From Sitta carolinensis (Eukaryota; Chordata; Aves; Passeriformes; Sittidae), in NCBI GenBank assembly GCA_032173965.1, contig JAVUNC010000006.1:20640370-20704369 (forward strand): DNA of 64,000 nucleotides, given 5' to 3'. Positions 46,240 through 58,580 of the stretch are shown here, in pieces. Each line of letters begins with the position of its first letter. The stretch's first letter is position 1. The position numbers and the translations under genes are program-made. Below the pieces are notes generated by a model. That model did no database searches. It had not been told where the DNA came from and saw only the letters and a program-made list of their open reading frames with translations.

Positions 46240-46545
46240 TCTTTTCTGTATAGCTGTTGTCCTTGAAAATCAGCCTTCTGATTTGTTTTAGTATAGTGGA
46301 GTCAGTTCTCATGAATTGTAAGATAAACAAGGATCGTGTTTGCATTCCTTTGTAAAAGATCTCACCTGATGGACTACTCAAGTGAGCAGTAGAGATGGAG
46401 AGGTGGGAACTGCTCTGTCCAACCTCTGATCACTGTCCAGAAACTTAGATATATGAGGTCAACAATAAACTAAAGACTTCTTTTCTTCTCTACCTGAACA
46501 CCTGTTGTGTGTGTTACTGTGTGTTTCTATCTGCGTCACAGTAAC
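46240..46545 (+). mobile_element. Probable solo ERV LTR
   Basis: Runs from about TGTATAGCTGTTGTCC to TATCTGCGTCACA. It has an AACAATAAACTAAAGAC polyadenylation-type signal at about 46461 followed by a T/C-rich U5-like segment (CTTTTCTTCTCTACCTG, GTGTGTGTTACTGTGTG). TG...CA ends are plausible, but no target-site duplication was confirmed. Confidence 0.5.
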
Positions 46546-47514
46546 ATATAGTTATAAATTATATATTAATAACACAATGATAAAGACTTCTTAATGCTGA
46601 AGATTATGAAAAATTACTTGGTTATGATAAAAATGTAACATACTTCAATGGTAGTTCATTCACATTATTTGAAGTACTTATTCTATGAATTACAATTACT
46701 AAATAGTAGAATATATAACTATTCTAGTAAAATAAGTATTTGTTCTAGTTATAATAACTACTATATTGTACAATACTATTACTGTAGATTATAAAGACGT
46801 TTAGAAAAATTAATTAAAATATCTAAATTATTTCTGAACTAATCAAGAAGTTAAATCAATCTCTGGTCCGTTCACTCCTGTCCTCCTTCAAATGGCTCTG
46901 TCCTCGAGCAAGTGCAAGGCCCCTGCATAGAAAAGAATTAATGGATGGAGATAACAGAGCAGCAGTGAAGAGCTGCAGTGAGGAGGGGCAGGCTGTGGCA
47001 GGAGCCCGGAGCCTCTGCCCCGGTGCAGGTCTGTGCTCAGCAGCAAGCGCAGCTCTGGGCGCTGGCTGCTCACAGAGATGTGCAGCTCACCTTGGCCAGC
47101 GCCCAGAGCATCTCCAGCAGGAAGCTTTTCTTCACTTGGCCCACGGCTGTGCTCCCCCAGGAGCCTGCTCTGTTTACCCTCACTGTCCTGCTCATATTCC
47201 TATGCATTCAAAACATCCTGGCCATTTGATTCTTTATCATTTTCACGGTCGTCCACATTTCCTTCAAATCTCTGAAGGCCCTCTTCATCCGAAGCCTCCT
47301 CTGCTCCATTTCCCTCTGCTCCATTTCCCTCCTGCTCTCTGCCTCATGGCTGCCCTTCTGCTCCGCAGCCACAGCCCCAAAGGCAGGAGCAGCAGTTCGG
47401 CAGCAGCCCAGAAGGGCCCCTGCTGCAAGGCTGCCTTGAGCAGGAGTCCCCATCCAGGTCAGCTGGCTCTGGGGCAGCCTGCTCCACGTCCTCCACGCTC
47501 AGCTGGCCCATGTC
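46546..47514. other. AT-rich then GC-rich intergenic DNA; no gene accepted
   Basis: 46546-46860 is very AT-rich. 46930-47510 is GC-rich and carries a 199-codon plus ORF (46941-47540), but that ORF runs into a CR1 3' end, has no domain I recognise, and overlaps an equally open second frame. Confidence 0.5.
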
Positions 47515-47580
47515 AGGGGTTGGAACAAGAGGGTTTGTAAGATTCCTTCTGACCCAAACAATTCTAGGATTTTATGATTT
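47515..47580 (+). mobile_element. CR1 LINE 3' terminus
   Basis: GGGGTTGGAACAAGAGGGTT, then GATTCCTTCTGACCCAAACA followed by ATTCTAGGATTTTATGATTT: the CR1 3' terminus. Confidence 0.8.
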
Positions 47581-48847
47581 CCCCATGACTGACTTTGGTC
47601 TCCTCAAAAGACCTCCTATCTCCACTCTTCCCCCCACCTGTGGAGAGTGCCTTCTGGTGCTGCTGGTGGTGTTGGGACAGGTTGGTGGATGCTCTTCCTG
47701 CCATCCCACGGATGTAAGCCTGACTCCTCTCTGAAGCCTTTGTCCCTGGGTCAGTGCCTTCAAATGACAGTTATCTCCCCTCCTTCCTTTTCCATTCAGC
47801 ACTTGAGCAGACACAACATTTCTCATCATTTTCCACAGAACAGCACAGGTCCCAGTTCCCATATTGTGGAGCCCTCTGCCATAAATCAGCCTGATAGGTT
47901 TATTCTCTACGTAATGGGAAATTATGACAAATGCAGCTGTATAATCTAGTTAGTAACTCACCATAATGACTGCTTCTGGGGTGATTTATGGGTTTTGTCA
48001 TATGTGAGCTTTCAGAACTTTAGAGATTACATTTTTCACACTTTTTTGTTGGAATCTCTGTTTAATAGACTTTACTGCAGCATTAATCACTTGCAGTACA
48101 ACCCCGGACTTCACAAATGTATCACATCAGCATGAAAAAGGCAGAGAAAACAAGAACTGTTGTGAATTAATGAGCCGGGTAACACATGTCTCACAACCAG
48201 TGATGAAACAACCTGTGTTCTTCTTCAAGCCGCAACAGAGAGCCCCAAAGTCTGGCTTTGTAAATTTTATTTAATTTTTTTTTTCACAAAACACAGGCAG
48301 CAGGAAAGAACTGAAACAACACAGCCAGGCTTGAAACCTGAAAGATCTGCAAGGCTGCGTCTATCCTAGTTAATGGTGAAATGATGTGTGAATCTGTCCT
48401 AGATGTTCAAATAAAGAAGATTGATTCACAGTTACAATATGGCTTATAAGCAAAACACTGGGATTATATAGGAGAAATGCATGTGTCATGAAACAACCGA
48501 TAAATCAGAGAGACAGTTCCAAGCTCTACTGTGAAGGTCTGGGAAATGTTCAGAGTTGCCATCTATGGAGTTTGGTGCAGGATAAACTGGAACAAAAGGC
48601 CATCATTACCCAAATTGCTTTCGTTTGGGCTGGGTTTGTTGTTTTTTAATTTTTTGTCAGATAATGTTTTATAACACTCCAAGAAATATGTTGGGAAATT
48701 CACCATGATCCATCAGACACAAGCAGGGGGGCTGGGGTGGAAGCAACAGATTCCTTGCACTGGGAGGGTGGACAGAGGGAAGGCCTATTTTGGGGTAAAT
48801 CAGCATGGATCAGGGAGCTGGCTCAAACCTGGCCTGGCCAAAGCCTC
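47581..48847. other. Intergenic DNA; no gene seen
   Basis: 48000-48700 is AT-rich unique DNA without repeats and is a reasonable candidate for conserved non-coding sequence, but this cannot be judged without alignment. Confidence 0.45.
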
Positions 48848-48975
48848 AGAGTCACAAAATATCCTGGGTTGGAAAGGACCCACAAGGATCATCAAGTCCA
48901 ACTCCTGGCCCTGCAGAGGACACCTCCCCAGGAATCCCACCCCATGCCTTGGCACCTGCTGGTGGGCAGGAGCAC
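48848..48975 (-). mobile_element. CR1 LINE 3' fragment
   Basis: GAGTCACAAAATATCCTGGG, then TTGGAAAGGACCCACAAGGA, TCATCAAGTCCAACTCCTGG and CCCTGCAGAGGACACC. Same subfamily and orientation as 36588. Confidence 0.85.
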
Positions 48976-51559
48976 ACAGCTGGCTGTGGTTTTGGGCGGA
49001 TGGATAAGATGATCTGCAAGTGGTGAGGAGCATCCCTGAGCTCCTGGAGAGCTGCAGACACTGATAACTGCTAAGGACACCCACCAGAGGCATGACCTGG
49101 GGCTGCTGATCTGGTGTCTCCTTTCTGCTAAAGATAACAGCCTGTTACCAAGTTCTTGTTGCTGAGGTGATAAATGGCTGGCTAGATTCCCTCCCTGCTC
49201 TTTTCTGCACAACTTTTTATGCTCAGCACCAGGAAGGATTGGGCCAGAGCAGAGGGATTTGGGGTCCCAGTGCTGAGGCTGAGACAGACAGCCAGGCAGA
49301 GCAGCTCCTCCTGGCTGATGCAAAAATCAGCCCTGTGCTGGTCATGCCAGTAGATTCATAGTTGTGGTGGTGTTGGGTGTTCAGTGGGAGAAGAGGAGGT
49401 GTAAAATGAAGCTCCTGAAGCTGGAAGCTGGTCAGACCCCACCTGACCACGGTGGTTGTTTGGCCAGCTGAGGCGATGGAATTTATTGGGCTGTGCAAGG
49501 ACAGTGGTCTGTGAAACATGAAGGACCTTTAGAAGGGATAAAATATGGTCTCATAGTAGAAAGAGCTGGGCTGAACACTTTTTATTCCAGTTATGAATCT
49601 TTACTCTCAGAAGTAACAGATTCCACCTTTCATTAGACCAGAACTTGTTTTATTATTGTTATTGTTATTAGTATTATCATGGTGATGATAATGATGAACA
49701 TAAAGGACCTTTCTTGTTTATTTTATTAGCATTTTAAAATCATCTTGTTCGAGTAGTGCAGGACACCCATTGCATGAGAAGCATGAAACATTTGATGTTA
49801 CCAGAGTGTGGCACCTGCAATGAGGGGTCAATGCTGACTCTCCTTTTGGAGATGTGGGAGTCACAGGCTCAGGTTCTTCAGTGACCAGCAGGAGATGGGA
49901 GACAGGTGTTGCATACACACAGAAGGTGACAGAGGTCATGGCCAGAGCTTCCCTGTTGGGTAAAAGCAACTCTGCTTGTACATGTTTTGATTTTAAAAAC
50001 CCAAAATGAGGCAAAGCCATTCTCCTGTGTTTTCTACCTTTGGCTTGATACAGGCTGGGACAGACTGTTTCCATGAGTATGTTGCACCCATTCCAGACTT
50101 CAGGCACCCATGCTGGTCCTCAGCAGATAAAACTCTGCTTTGTAGGAGGCATCAGCACCTCAGAAGGAATTTGGAGCAGAAGTGTTTGGTTTTGAGGCCT
50201 GGGCAGAAGCAGCCCTGCTGGGCAGCCAAGGACTGGGAGAATCACCTGTGTCCTGCTGGGAAAACGTGGTGGCAAGAGGGTGAAGGCAAGTATGGAAACA
50301 AATTCAGTTTTGAGGAACACTTTGGTCATTTGGATTGAGATGGTCAGTATAGAAAAAGTGGAGACTTCAGAGGATAAACTCAGCAAGTGCCATTCTCTGC
50401 AGGTCTTGGATGATGTCAACGGAATTTCTGTGGAAACCCAGGGAGAGGCAAGCAAGAAGAGCATCCCAGTGACTACAAAGCTGCAGGTGCTCACTCCAGT
50501 ATCACCTCAAGCCCAGCAGAATGCCCCAGCAAAGCCTCACTTGTGCCTGCTCCTGTGAGCAGCCAGAGGCAGGGACTGGACAAGGTCCTGCACCAGCTCA
50601 GCCCAGCTCTGTCTAACCTGACTGTACCTGGCCAAGAGCAGGGTCCAACCCCAGGCTCAGCCTGTGTGATGAGGGAGGGATTTTAGCCTAAACACTCTAT
50701 GCTTTACGTCCAGAAATGACCTATAGATGGAGGATGAAGGACATGGACACAGGAGAAAACCCCAAAAAATCCAGCATGCAGCACAAGACCTTTAGATCTA
50801 AGCAGTGTGACAAGGGACAAATCCAGCTCAGAGCTTCTCAGTCTGTGCCTGTTGGTCCTCAGGAGGAGAGTCAGGGCAAGGAAGGGGAGTGGTTGAAGAT
50901 CTTGGTGTGCTGCCCTGGTGGCTGCTGGTGCAGGAAGTGATGGATGCTCATTCCCAGCCCTCCCTCAGTGGCAGGAGCCCAGCAGTGTTCCAGCACTCCA
51001 GCTCAGGCAGGGAGGCCCTGGCTGCTTTGGGCAGCTGCCTGATTTCCCTGTGCCTTGAGCCGTCCCGGCTGGATGCTCTCAGCTCCGACATGGTCTGGAG
51101 GAGAGAAAACAAGAGACATTCCTGCTGTGTGAGGGGAGCACAGGGAGCAGAGCTGTCCCACGGCGCCGTACGTCACGTCCCGCTGACAGATCCTGGCTGC
51201 AGCAAAGAGGCTGCTGCCCAAAAATAGCCCCTTCCCTCATGTGTGAAATGAATAGATGGGAAGGCCTACGTGCACCCACACCTCTGTGTCCTGTGCTGTG
51301 TCCCAGCAGAGGAGCTCCCTGTGGCCTCCCAGGAATGGGGTGGATGTGGCAAGGCTGGTGCAAAGATGCCAACTTGACTTGGTCCTGCATCTACCCACTG
51401 TATGTCCCAACTCTTGTCCTGCAGCACCACCACGTGCATCTCCCATCTTCCACCACCTCTGGGGATTGTCCCCATCATCTCAGAGAGCTTCTCCTCCTGG
51501 AAGGTGTTTCTAGTAAGTCCCATGTGATGTTTTACCCTTATTTTTGGCTTCATGCTGAC
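48976..51559. other. Intergenic DNA; no gene seen
   Basis: Unique-looking DNA. A simple TTATTG/ATGATG-rich stretch lies at 49650-49700, and an isolated CpG-bearing CRE-like motif lies at 51168-51179. No exon or RNA gene was recognised. Confidence 0.5.
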
Positions 51560-51790
51560 AGAAGGCAGGGTTAGGTTAGATTTTAGGAAGGAATTCTTCC
51601 CTGTGAGTGTGGGACAGGCCCTGGCAGAGGTTGTCCAGAGAAGCTGTGGTTTCCTCATCTCTGGAAGTGTTTCAGGCCAGGTTGGATGGGGCTTGGAGTA
51701 ACCTGGTCTAGTGGAAGGCATCCCTACCAATGGCAGGGGGTTGGAATGGGATGATCCTTCCAACCCAAATCATTCCTTGATTATGATCTT
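51560..51790 (+). mobile_element. CR1 LINE 3' fragment
   Basis: TTTTAGGAAGGAATTCTTCC, CTGTGAGTGTGGGACAGGCC, TTGGATGGGGCTTGGAGTAA and AATGGCAGGGGGTTGGAATG, ending CCAACCCAAATCATTCCTTG. Confidence 0.9.
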
Positions 51791-54700
51791 AAGATTTTAT
51801 GACTTTCTATGGTAGCACAGAGCAAAATGTCCCCATTAGGCTTGCTGGCATCTTTCTGTTGCTCTGCTGAAAGCCTGTTCCTGCTCTGCTTCTTCCCTTC
51901 ATCTTCCTTGGAGGAAAACTCTCTTTTATTTCCCGCTGGAGTAAATGGAGACCACTTTTCATCCCCAGCCCTGAACACTGGGGAGTGAAGCATAGATGGT
52001 GGACTAATGCCATTAAAATTTCTTTGTCCCCATGCCCATATCTCCATGTCTACTCCCAGCCCAGGGGTGATGGGTTTCCTCCTGGGTAGCAGTGTCCAGA
52101 GGGTGGAAAATTGGGGGTGAATTGTTGAAAAGGTTCAGTTTGCAGCTCAAGTTGATGTCTCTGCTCTAAGGTCAAGGACCTGCTGCTTTTGCCAGCAAAA
52201 AGAGCCCAGATGTTTTTCAATTTACACAGGCGAGCTCGCCGAAGGCAGGTTAGCAGTGTCATGCTGCACGTTTGGGAAGGACCCCTTCTTCTCCAAGTCC
52301 CTGGCATAAAATACACTCTGTGAAACAGGAGGTCAGAGTGCTGAAGTGATTTAAGAGCCTTTGCTCTGACTGAAGGATTTCGAAGGGGTCTTCGTGTTTG
52401 TTGTGTTTCTGGATTCTAATATCAATGAGAGAATTAAATCATTATATTAAAACATCAAAACACTAATGCTTTGTTTTCATTGGCATGAACCAAAATGATC
52501 TAACTCATAAGCCATGAAATATCAGCCCTTTTTTTTTGCCGATGAATAATAAGATCTCTGGCTGCATGTGATAGTAAATTTAATAATGTCAGTGATTTGA
52601 AAGGTTTGAGTCCTAAACGTGAAGAAATGTGTTTTACTCCCTCCACCCTCTACCTTTTTTTTTCTCCTTTCCTCCTGCACTACTGTCAGGAAGTTTTGTG
52701 GTAAATAAGCCAAAATGTGTCGATTAGAGCCCATCTCATGGACCAGGTGAGTGCCAAACTCCACGTACCCACTGCGAACCTCCATCTCCCAGGTGGTCTG
52801 AATTTGCTTATAGCTGGGTCCTGTAAGCAGATTTAATATTTCATAAGCACTGCTCCATCTCATGCCTATATTATTGACACCACATGGAAGTCAGGAAATT
52901 GGTTCTTTCTGGGAACAGTTTGCAGAAATATGCAGCCTGTCAGCTCCTTTCTCATGGGGTGCATTAACAGAGGGGCTCGCAATTACAAGTAATGAACCTT
53001 CTCCAGATGTCTGCAGTGACTCAGCTCCAACTTTATCTTCGATGGACAAGATGGACTTGACAAGATGGATTATTTGTGGATATAATGTAACAACTTTGCA
53101 GAACGTGGAATTCCCAATTATTGCAAGGCGAGGCGAAGTGTTCGGTAGGAGCGAGAACGCCGAGGTTTATCCACTGGATAAACAACAACCCAAAAGGAAA
53201 GAAGCTGTGCCATTTCCCCCCTCTTGAAACCACCAATGTTCCCATGCTGTTTTAATTCTTCCTCTTTACGATACCGTTTATGTTACACACATTAAAGTTA
53301 AGTCATGTCTTTAATAAGATGGAAACTGGAAGTGAGATTTTGAAGGAAAAGGAGCTCGGAGTCCTAAATTTACTCTGCGCTTGGAGGGAACAGAAAAAAC
53401 AACAGAAAGGATGGGATATACCAAAGAAAGCAGTTTTAATTGTCATCTTCCATGGAAAATTGAATCCAGTCATTCCCCACCGCTGTGAGTGCCAGCATAC
53501 TGTGCTATATATGGCTGGGTGCTTATTTTAGCAGTTCAGCTGCACAGAAAAAGTGCAACCAAAGTGAGATTTCTTGGGCAAAGCTCTGCCTGCAAATGAT
53601 GCATGGGGTTTTCTGGGTTGTAAATTTAAAAGCAGGTATTCAGATAACTAGGACAAATCTCTTTCACTTTGGGTTTGACTAAGAGCGATAATTTCATGCT
53701 AATGCCCTCTTAAGGAATACTTGTCAGGTGTGGATAAAGAGATGCTGAATTATCTTTCTTTCAAATCTGAGGTCTCCTGGTACCCGACTGAGTCTCCTTG
53801 GGGAAGTATTTGTAGATCTTCTTGGGCTGAGCTGCAGGTTTGTTTGATGTGGATCTTCAAGATAAAATTACTGTGCTCCAGATGTTCCAGTTTAAATGTT
53901 TGTACATAGGGATTTCCTTGGTTGTCGAAGAGAGGAGACTCAAAACAGACTCGATCATTCATGCATCTATTCCTAGCATATGTTTTGCTATGTTTGAGGA
54001 GGCAAATGTCAAGAGGAGCTTTTATAAACAGGCCTTTCTTTCTCAGAGCATGGTTTGTTTACCAGGTAACGTGCAGAGCAGGCTTCTGCAGTGCTAGCAG
54101 CAAACTGTTGATTTAAACTATCACGCCTATCCCACCAGCTCCAAAAATCTTCCTTTCTGGTCAGGGTGAGAAAATAAAAGAGGAAATTCTACTCCCTACC
54201 TGTTGCCTGCCAAGGGGTGTGATGTGTTCTGCCTGCATCCCCACTGGCGGCTGTTCCATCTTCTGCAGTGCCTTTTTCCAGATGTGGGAAAGACTCAGCT
54301 CTGGGCATGCTGGACCCAGCTTAGTCCCAGGTGGTGTTGATCCATGAAACCCTGCTCCCATCCCTTCTGCAATCAGCCTCTTTTTCCCCCTCAGGGTCTC
54401 CTGGGGCTCAGGACATTAATGTTTTCTCGACAAAAAGAACTCACTCAATATTTTTCCTGCATGACACAAACTCTGTTGACATTTGGGAGTTTTGTCCCAG
54501 TTTAGGAAGGAGCAGAGACCTTTCCCATGTGGTTTAGTGCCAGGGAGGAGGCAGTGGGCTTGCTTCCCTACTGTGATTCTTCATGGGTGTCCTCAGCAAT
54601 TTGGGACAGTAACGTGTCTCCAGGCAGCAGCAAACATCTGTGGAGACAAATGACTTCAAAGGGTGCCTGATAATTATCAAAAGGAAGAGCCAGCTCTTTG

Positions 54701-55204
54701 CAAATAATAAGAAGAAACAGCCCACTGCAGGATGGGGTCTATCCTGATGCCAATTTTGGTGGCATTACATGCAGCAGCGGGGGAGCAGGGCTGGTCCCTT
54801 CTTTTGGGTGTCTGCAGAAGTCAGTGTGGGGGGCTGTGCTGCTCAAGGGGGAGCCAGGGGCTGGCTCAGAGGTTCCTATTCTCATCTGGTCATTTGGGTT
54901 AGCCTTGGCATCCCAAATCATGGCTTTGGCAGCCTGGGATGTGGAAAATGGTTTATTTAATTCATCACTTCCACGTATCCAAGAGCCCTGATTTTTGACA
55001 ATAATTCAGAAATTTGGGAAAGTACAGACAAATCATTAAACAATGTGGCAAAGCAGATGCGGGGAGATGAGCAACGGGGGATGGAAAGGAGCCCTACTCT
55101 GAGACTGGTGCCCCTGGGCAAGGTGGGGAAGGGGCTGTAAAGCCCTGCTTGAGCTGAAAGCACCAAACAACCGCAGTTCTCCCCATCTTCCGAGGGAAGT
55201 GAGC
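51791..55204. other. Intergenic DNA; no gene seen
   Basis: About 3.4 kb almost free of recognisable repeats, including 52320-54120, which is unique and moderately AT-rich. Chance ORFs only. Confidence 0.5.
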
Positions 55205-55470
55205 ACCGCATGGAAATGCCAAACACACCCCAGCAGCAGCACACTCCCCTCTCCCTCCTTCCCCGTGCGGCAGCCCAGCGGTGGCCACCGGGCAAGGTGA
55301 CCCTGCTGCCCGCGGCCACCGGCACCCGACACACGCGGCGATCCGCGGCCGGAGCATCTGGGGCTCAGGCTGCCTCTTTCCGGGCACCTCATCCCTCTCC
55401 AGCCCTGGTGGTGGTCTGGGATGAGCCTGCGGCCTCGGCGGATGCTTCCCGAGGCGTTTGTAGTGAGAAA
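55205..55470. promoter_or_regulatory. Small CpG-rich patch (orphan CpG-island candidate)
   Basis: A local cluster of CpG (CCGCGGCCACCGG, ACACGCGGCGATCCGCGG, GCGGCCTCGGCGGATGC) stands out from CpG-poor surroundings about 39 kb upstream of DDHD1. I see no exon attached to it. It could be an enhancer, a non-coding RNA promoter, or chance. Confidence 0.35.
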
Positions 55471-55734
55471 GGAATGTTCTTCCTGTCCCTCCCCATCCCC
55501 TTTCAAAGCCTTGCATTTCCCAGCCGGCCATATGATTCCCTTCCCGGTATATTCGTCCCTTCAGGGGTATTGCACTGTTGTAGGGGTTTCTCTAGCCTGT
55601 AGTGACATGGGCAGTCTTTATGCTGTCCCTGGGGAAATATTTCCCTGCAAGACCTACAGGGGAAGAGCTCATCTCCTTGCCCAAGTGAGGGATTCACCTG
55701 CAAAGTGCATGCTGACATCTCTGTGACCTTTTAG

Positions 55735-55925
55735 GATGCAGCTCTTGGAAGAGGTTGCCTAGAGAAGGTGTGGCTGCCCCTGGATCCCTGGAAGTGTCCA
55801 AGGCCAGGCTGGAAGGAGCTTGGAGCAACCTGGGCTAGTGGAAGGTGTCCCTGCCCATGGCAGGGGTGGAATGAGATGATCTTTAGGGTTTCTTCCCACC
55901 CAAACCATTCTGGGATTCTGTGATT
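55735..55925 (+). mobile_element. CR1 LINE 3' fragment
   Basis: GAAGAGGTTGCCTAGAGAAG, GGCTGCCCCTGGATCCCTGG, AAGTGTCCAAGGCCAGGCTG, GTCCCTGCCCATGGCAGGGG and CCATTCTGGGATTCTGTGAT. Among the best-preserved 3' ends here. Confidence 0.92.
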
Positions 55926-58509
55926 TGTCCCATCTCAGGCATGTCCATGTGGACACCTCACACTTGGGCTTTCATTTTCATTTTCATTCCGTTTCCCACT
56001 GGAGTGGCAGGAAATGTGCTGGCTTGGTGGTCTTTTAAGTGCTGCTGAAAACCAGACTCAGCAGCCCTCATCCTGAGGAGAGGCAAGACTGCTCCGTTTT
56101 CTTGCTGCCAAAGTTTGGACCCTCATTCTCTGCAGCCAGAAGAAGAAACACATCACCCAGCTGAGTGGCCAGCACAGAGGGAAGCTGTAGGGTGACAGCC
56201 CTGCCCCTGTCCTTGGAGAGCTGCTGTGGGCATTGCCACAAGCTCCTGGAATTTAGTTTAAGGTTTGTTGCAGGTTTTAGATATCAAATCCTGCCTGGCT
56301 ACATGATGGCTTGATAAACTGAAGACCTAAGGAAAATTAAAAAAAGAAAAGAAATTAAGAAATAAAGAAGAAACAAGAAGCACAAGGAAGGGTTTTAGCC
56401 CCGAGAAGTGATCTTTCCAAAGCTGGGCAAGGGAAGCTTGATGCTGCAGGATCTTAGACTGATCTGTGGATGATAAGATGCATTTTTGTTTGGTTTAATT
56501 CTGACTTTTGCTTTCGGCATGTGATGATTTTTAAACCAAAAATATGCCAGAAACTGAGCAGCACTTTTCCTATCCTGCACAGGCTCTCCCCAAATCCTCT
56601 CTACAACATCACTCTGCAGCTCTCAGTAATGCTGCTTTAGGCACAGAAACGTTTGGTGTGTGCAGGTGCTGACAAAAACAGTGGGAAAGTCACAGGCTAG
56701 GCTCCAAAAACTTGAAAGCTCTGTTTTACAGTGGTTACAGTGACCTTACATGGGTGAGAGAGAGGAGGTTTGAACCTCTTCACAATATCCACTCCAACTG
56801 CAGTTTCCCAAAGAGGAAGATCTTCCCTGGGAGACTCCCACAGGGTGAAACACTCTCGCAGCAGCTGAGGGCAGAGGTTGTGTTTAAACAGGAGGGTGAG
56901 GAGCAGGCTCACTCAGCCATCCCATGTGCATGAAAAGCAGCCTCAGACCTTCTTGCCTGATGTTTCAGCAGCTCACAGGGCCATGGAGTTGCTGGATGTG
57001 TTTTTGTGACCCCCACCCAGAGGTGATGAGCATGAGGGCATGGAGCCCTCTGCCCACTTGTCAGAGAGAGCAGGTCATCTGGTGGATCTTCAGGTGAGTT
57101 TTGAGAGCAAAGCCCTTGCACACACACACACACACACACTCACACACACAAAAGTGGTGCCTGCCAGCAAAAACCTTGGATTTTTTACTTCTCAGATACA
57201 TCTCAGGTTCACCTCATTCCCACAGCACAAACTCAGCACACACAGGAGACTACTCTGAAAAGAATGGGCTTTGTGTTTTTGACACCTCTCAAAGCTCATG
57301 TAAAGGATTCCCTGGGGAATGTGCTCCTGGCTCCATCCATACCGACTGCACAGTCACTCCTGGCATTGCCACAGCTTACTTTGTCCAAGTGTGGATGTCT
57401 GTGGCTTTTTTGTCCCAAAGGGGACAGTGCTCCACTCCATAGCTGTGTTTTACTGAGTGGATTATTTGCTTCACTCCTGAGGTCAAAACCAGCATGCATG
57501 CAAAATGGGCAAAATTGGTTTGGAAGATAGAATCAGCCAGAGAATGATTGGGTGGAAAAATGGCAAAAACTGGGGGAAAACCAGCCTGGCAGTATAAACA
57601 TAATTCTTAGGGCTAAAAACCAGCAGGTGCAATTTTTCTGCCATGAAAGGATCTGCCCCACTTCAAACAGCATAAAAAACTTGCCCGTGGCGGGGTCCCC
57701 ATGGGCTGTGCCTCTCTCCCTTTAAGCCATCCTTGTGAGAGAGTGACACCTCGAAGGACAGTCCCAGGTGTCCCTGTGCCTCGTGTCAGTGTCCTTGGCT
57801 GGCCAGCGGGTCCCTTTGTTGCCTGGTGTGTGGCACAGGGGGCTCAGACCCCGGCACAGCCGGAGCAGCGGGGCTCCCACCGCCCCGGCCCGGAACGCTC
57901 TGTCCTTGGATGCCGCTCTCAGTGCGAGGACAAAGACCTACGAGCCAACATAAATCATCGTTTGAAGTCTGCAGTGACAGCATGGAGAAACACTAATGGG
58001 ATCATTTAATAAAATCCACATTGTTTCCATCGGGAAGCTGAATAAACAGCGCTATCAGGAGCTGCCTCAGCCAGCCCTTGCGGGCCAGCAGTGCGTGCTG
58101 TTCGGATCGTGCTCCTTGCACGCCGAGGGAGGCAGGGAGCTGGATCGAAGCATTGATTAATCAAACAGTAGTTTGGCTCTGGGATGGCCCACATGGAAGC
58201 TGGGATGCTGCACAAACACACCCTTCCCTTCAGCAGCGAGCTGGCCACCTCCTCGGGCCCAGCTGTAGGTGAGGGATGCATGGAGGAATGTGTGACGCCT
58301 CTTGTTTGCATGCACCCTCTCCTCCAGGGAGGACCCTGTGTCCCTCTGTGGTTGGTCCTGGCTGAGAATCCCCCTGGCTGCTTTTTCTGGGAGAAGCAGC
58401 TCAGTTAATCTGTGCCAGCTTCCTCTCTTCCTGCCCCCTGTTGTTTGGGGAGGGCCAACCCCCTGTGCCAACCTGACACATTTGGAGTAAAGCTGGGTGT
58501 GGACATCTT
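55926..58509. other. Intergenic DNA with CpG-enriched stretch; no gene seen
   Basis: Contains a (CA)n run at 57118-57150 and a CpG-enriched unique stretch at about 57840-58140. The adjoining sequence (AACATAAATCATCGTTTGAA, CTAATGGGATCATTTAATAA) is free of repeats. No exon was recognised. Confidence 0.45.
57118..57150. repeat. (CA)n microsatellite
   Basis: CACACACA run with one TCACAC interruption. Confidence 0.9.
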
Positions 58510-58580
58510 CACAGAATCCCTGAATCCCAGAACAGTTCAGGTTGGAAGGGCCTTAAAGCTCATCTTATATCTCAGTTCTT
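58510..58580 (-). mobile_element. CR1 LINE 3' terminus
   Basis: TCACAGAATCCCTGAATCCC, then AACAGTTCAGGTTGGAAGGG and CCTTAAAGCTCATCTTA: about 70 bases of reversed CR1 3' end. Confidence 0.82.

Noticed and set aside
46941..47540. 199-codon plus-strand ORF
   Set aside because: It ends inside a CR1 3' terminus, overlaps another open frame, and shows no recognisable protein family.
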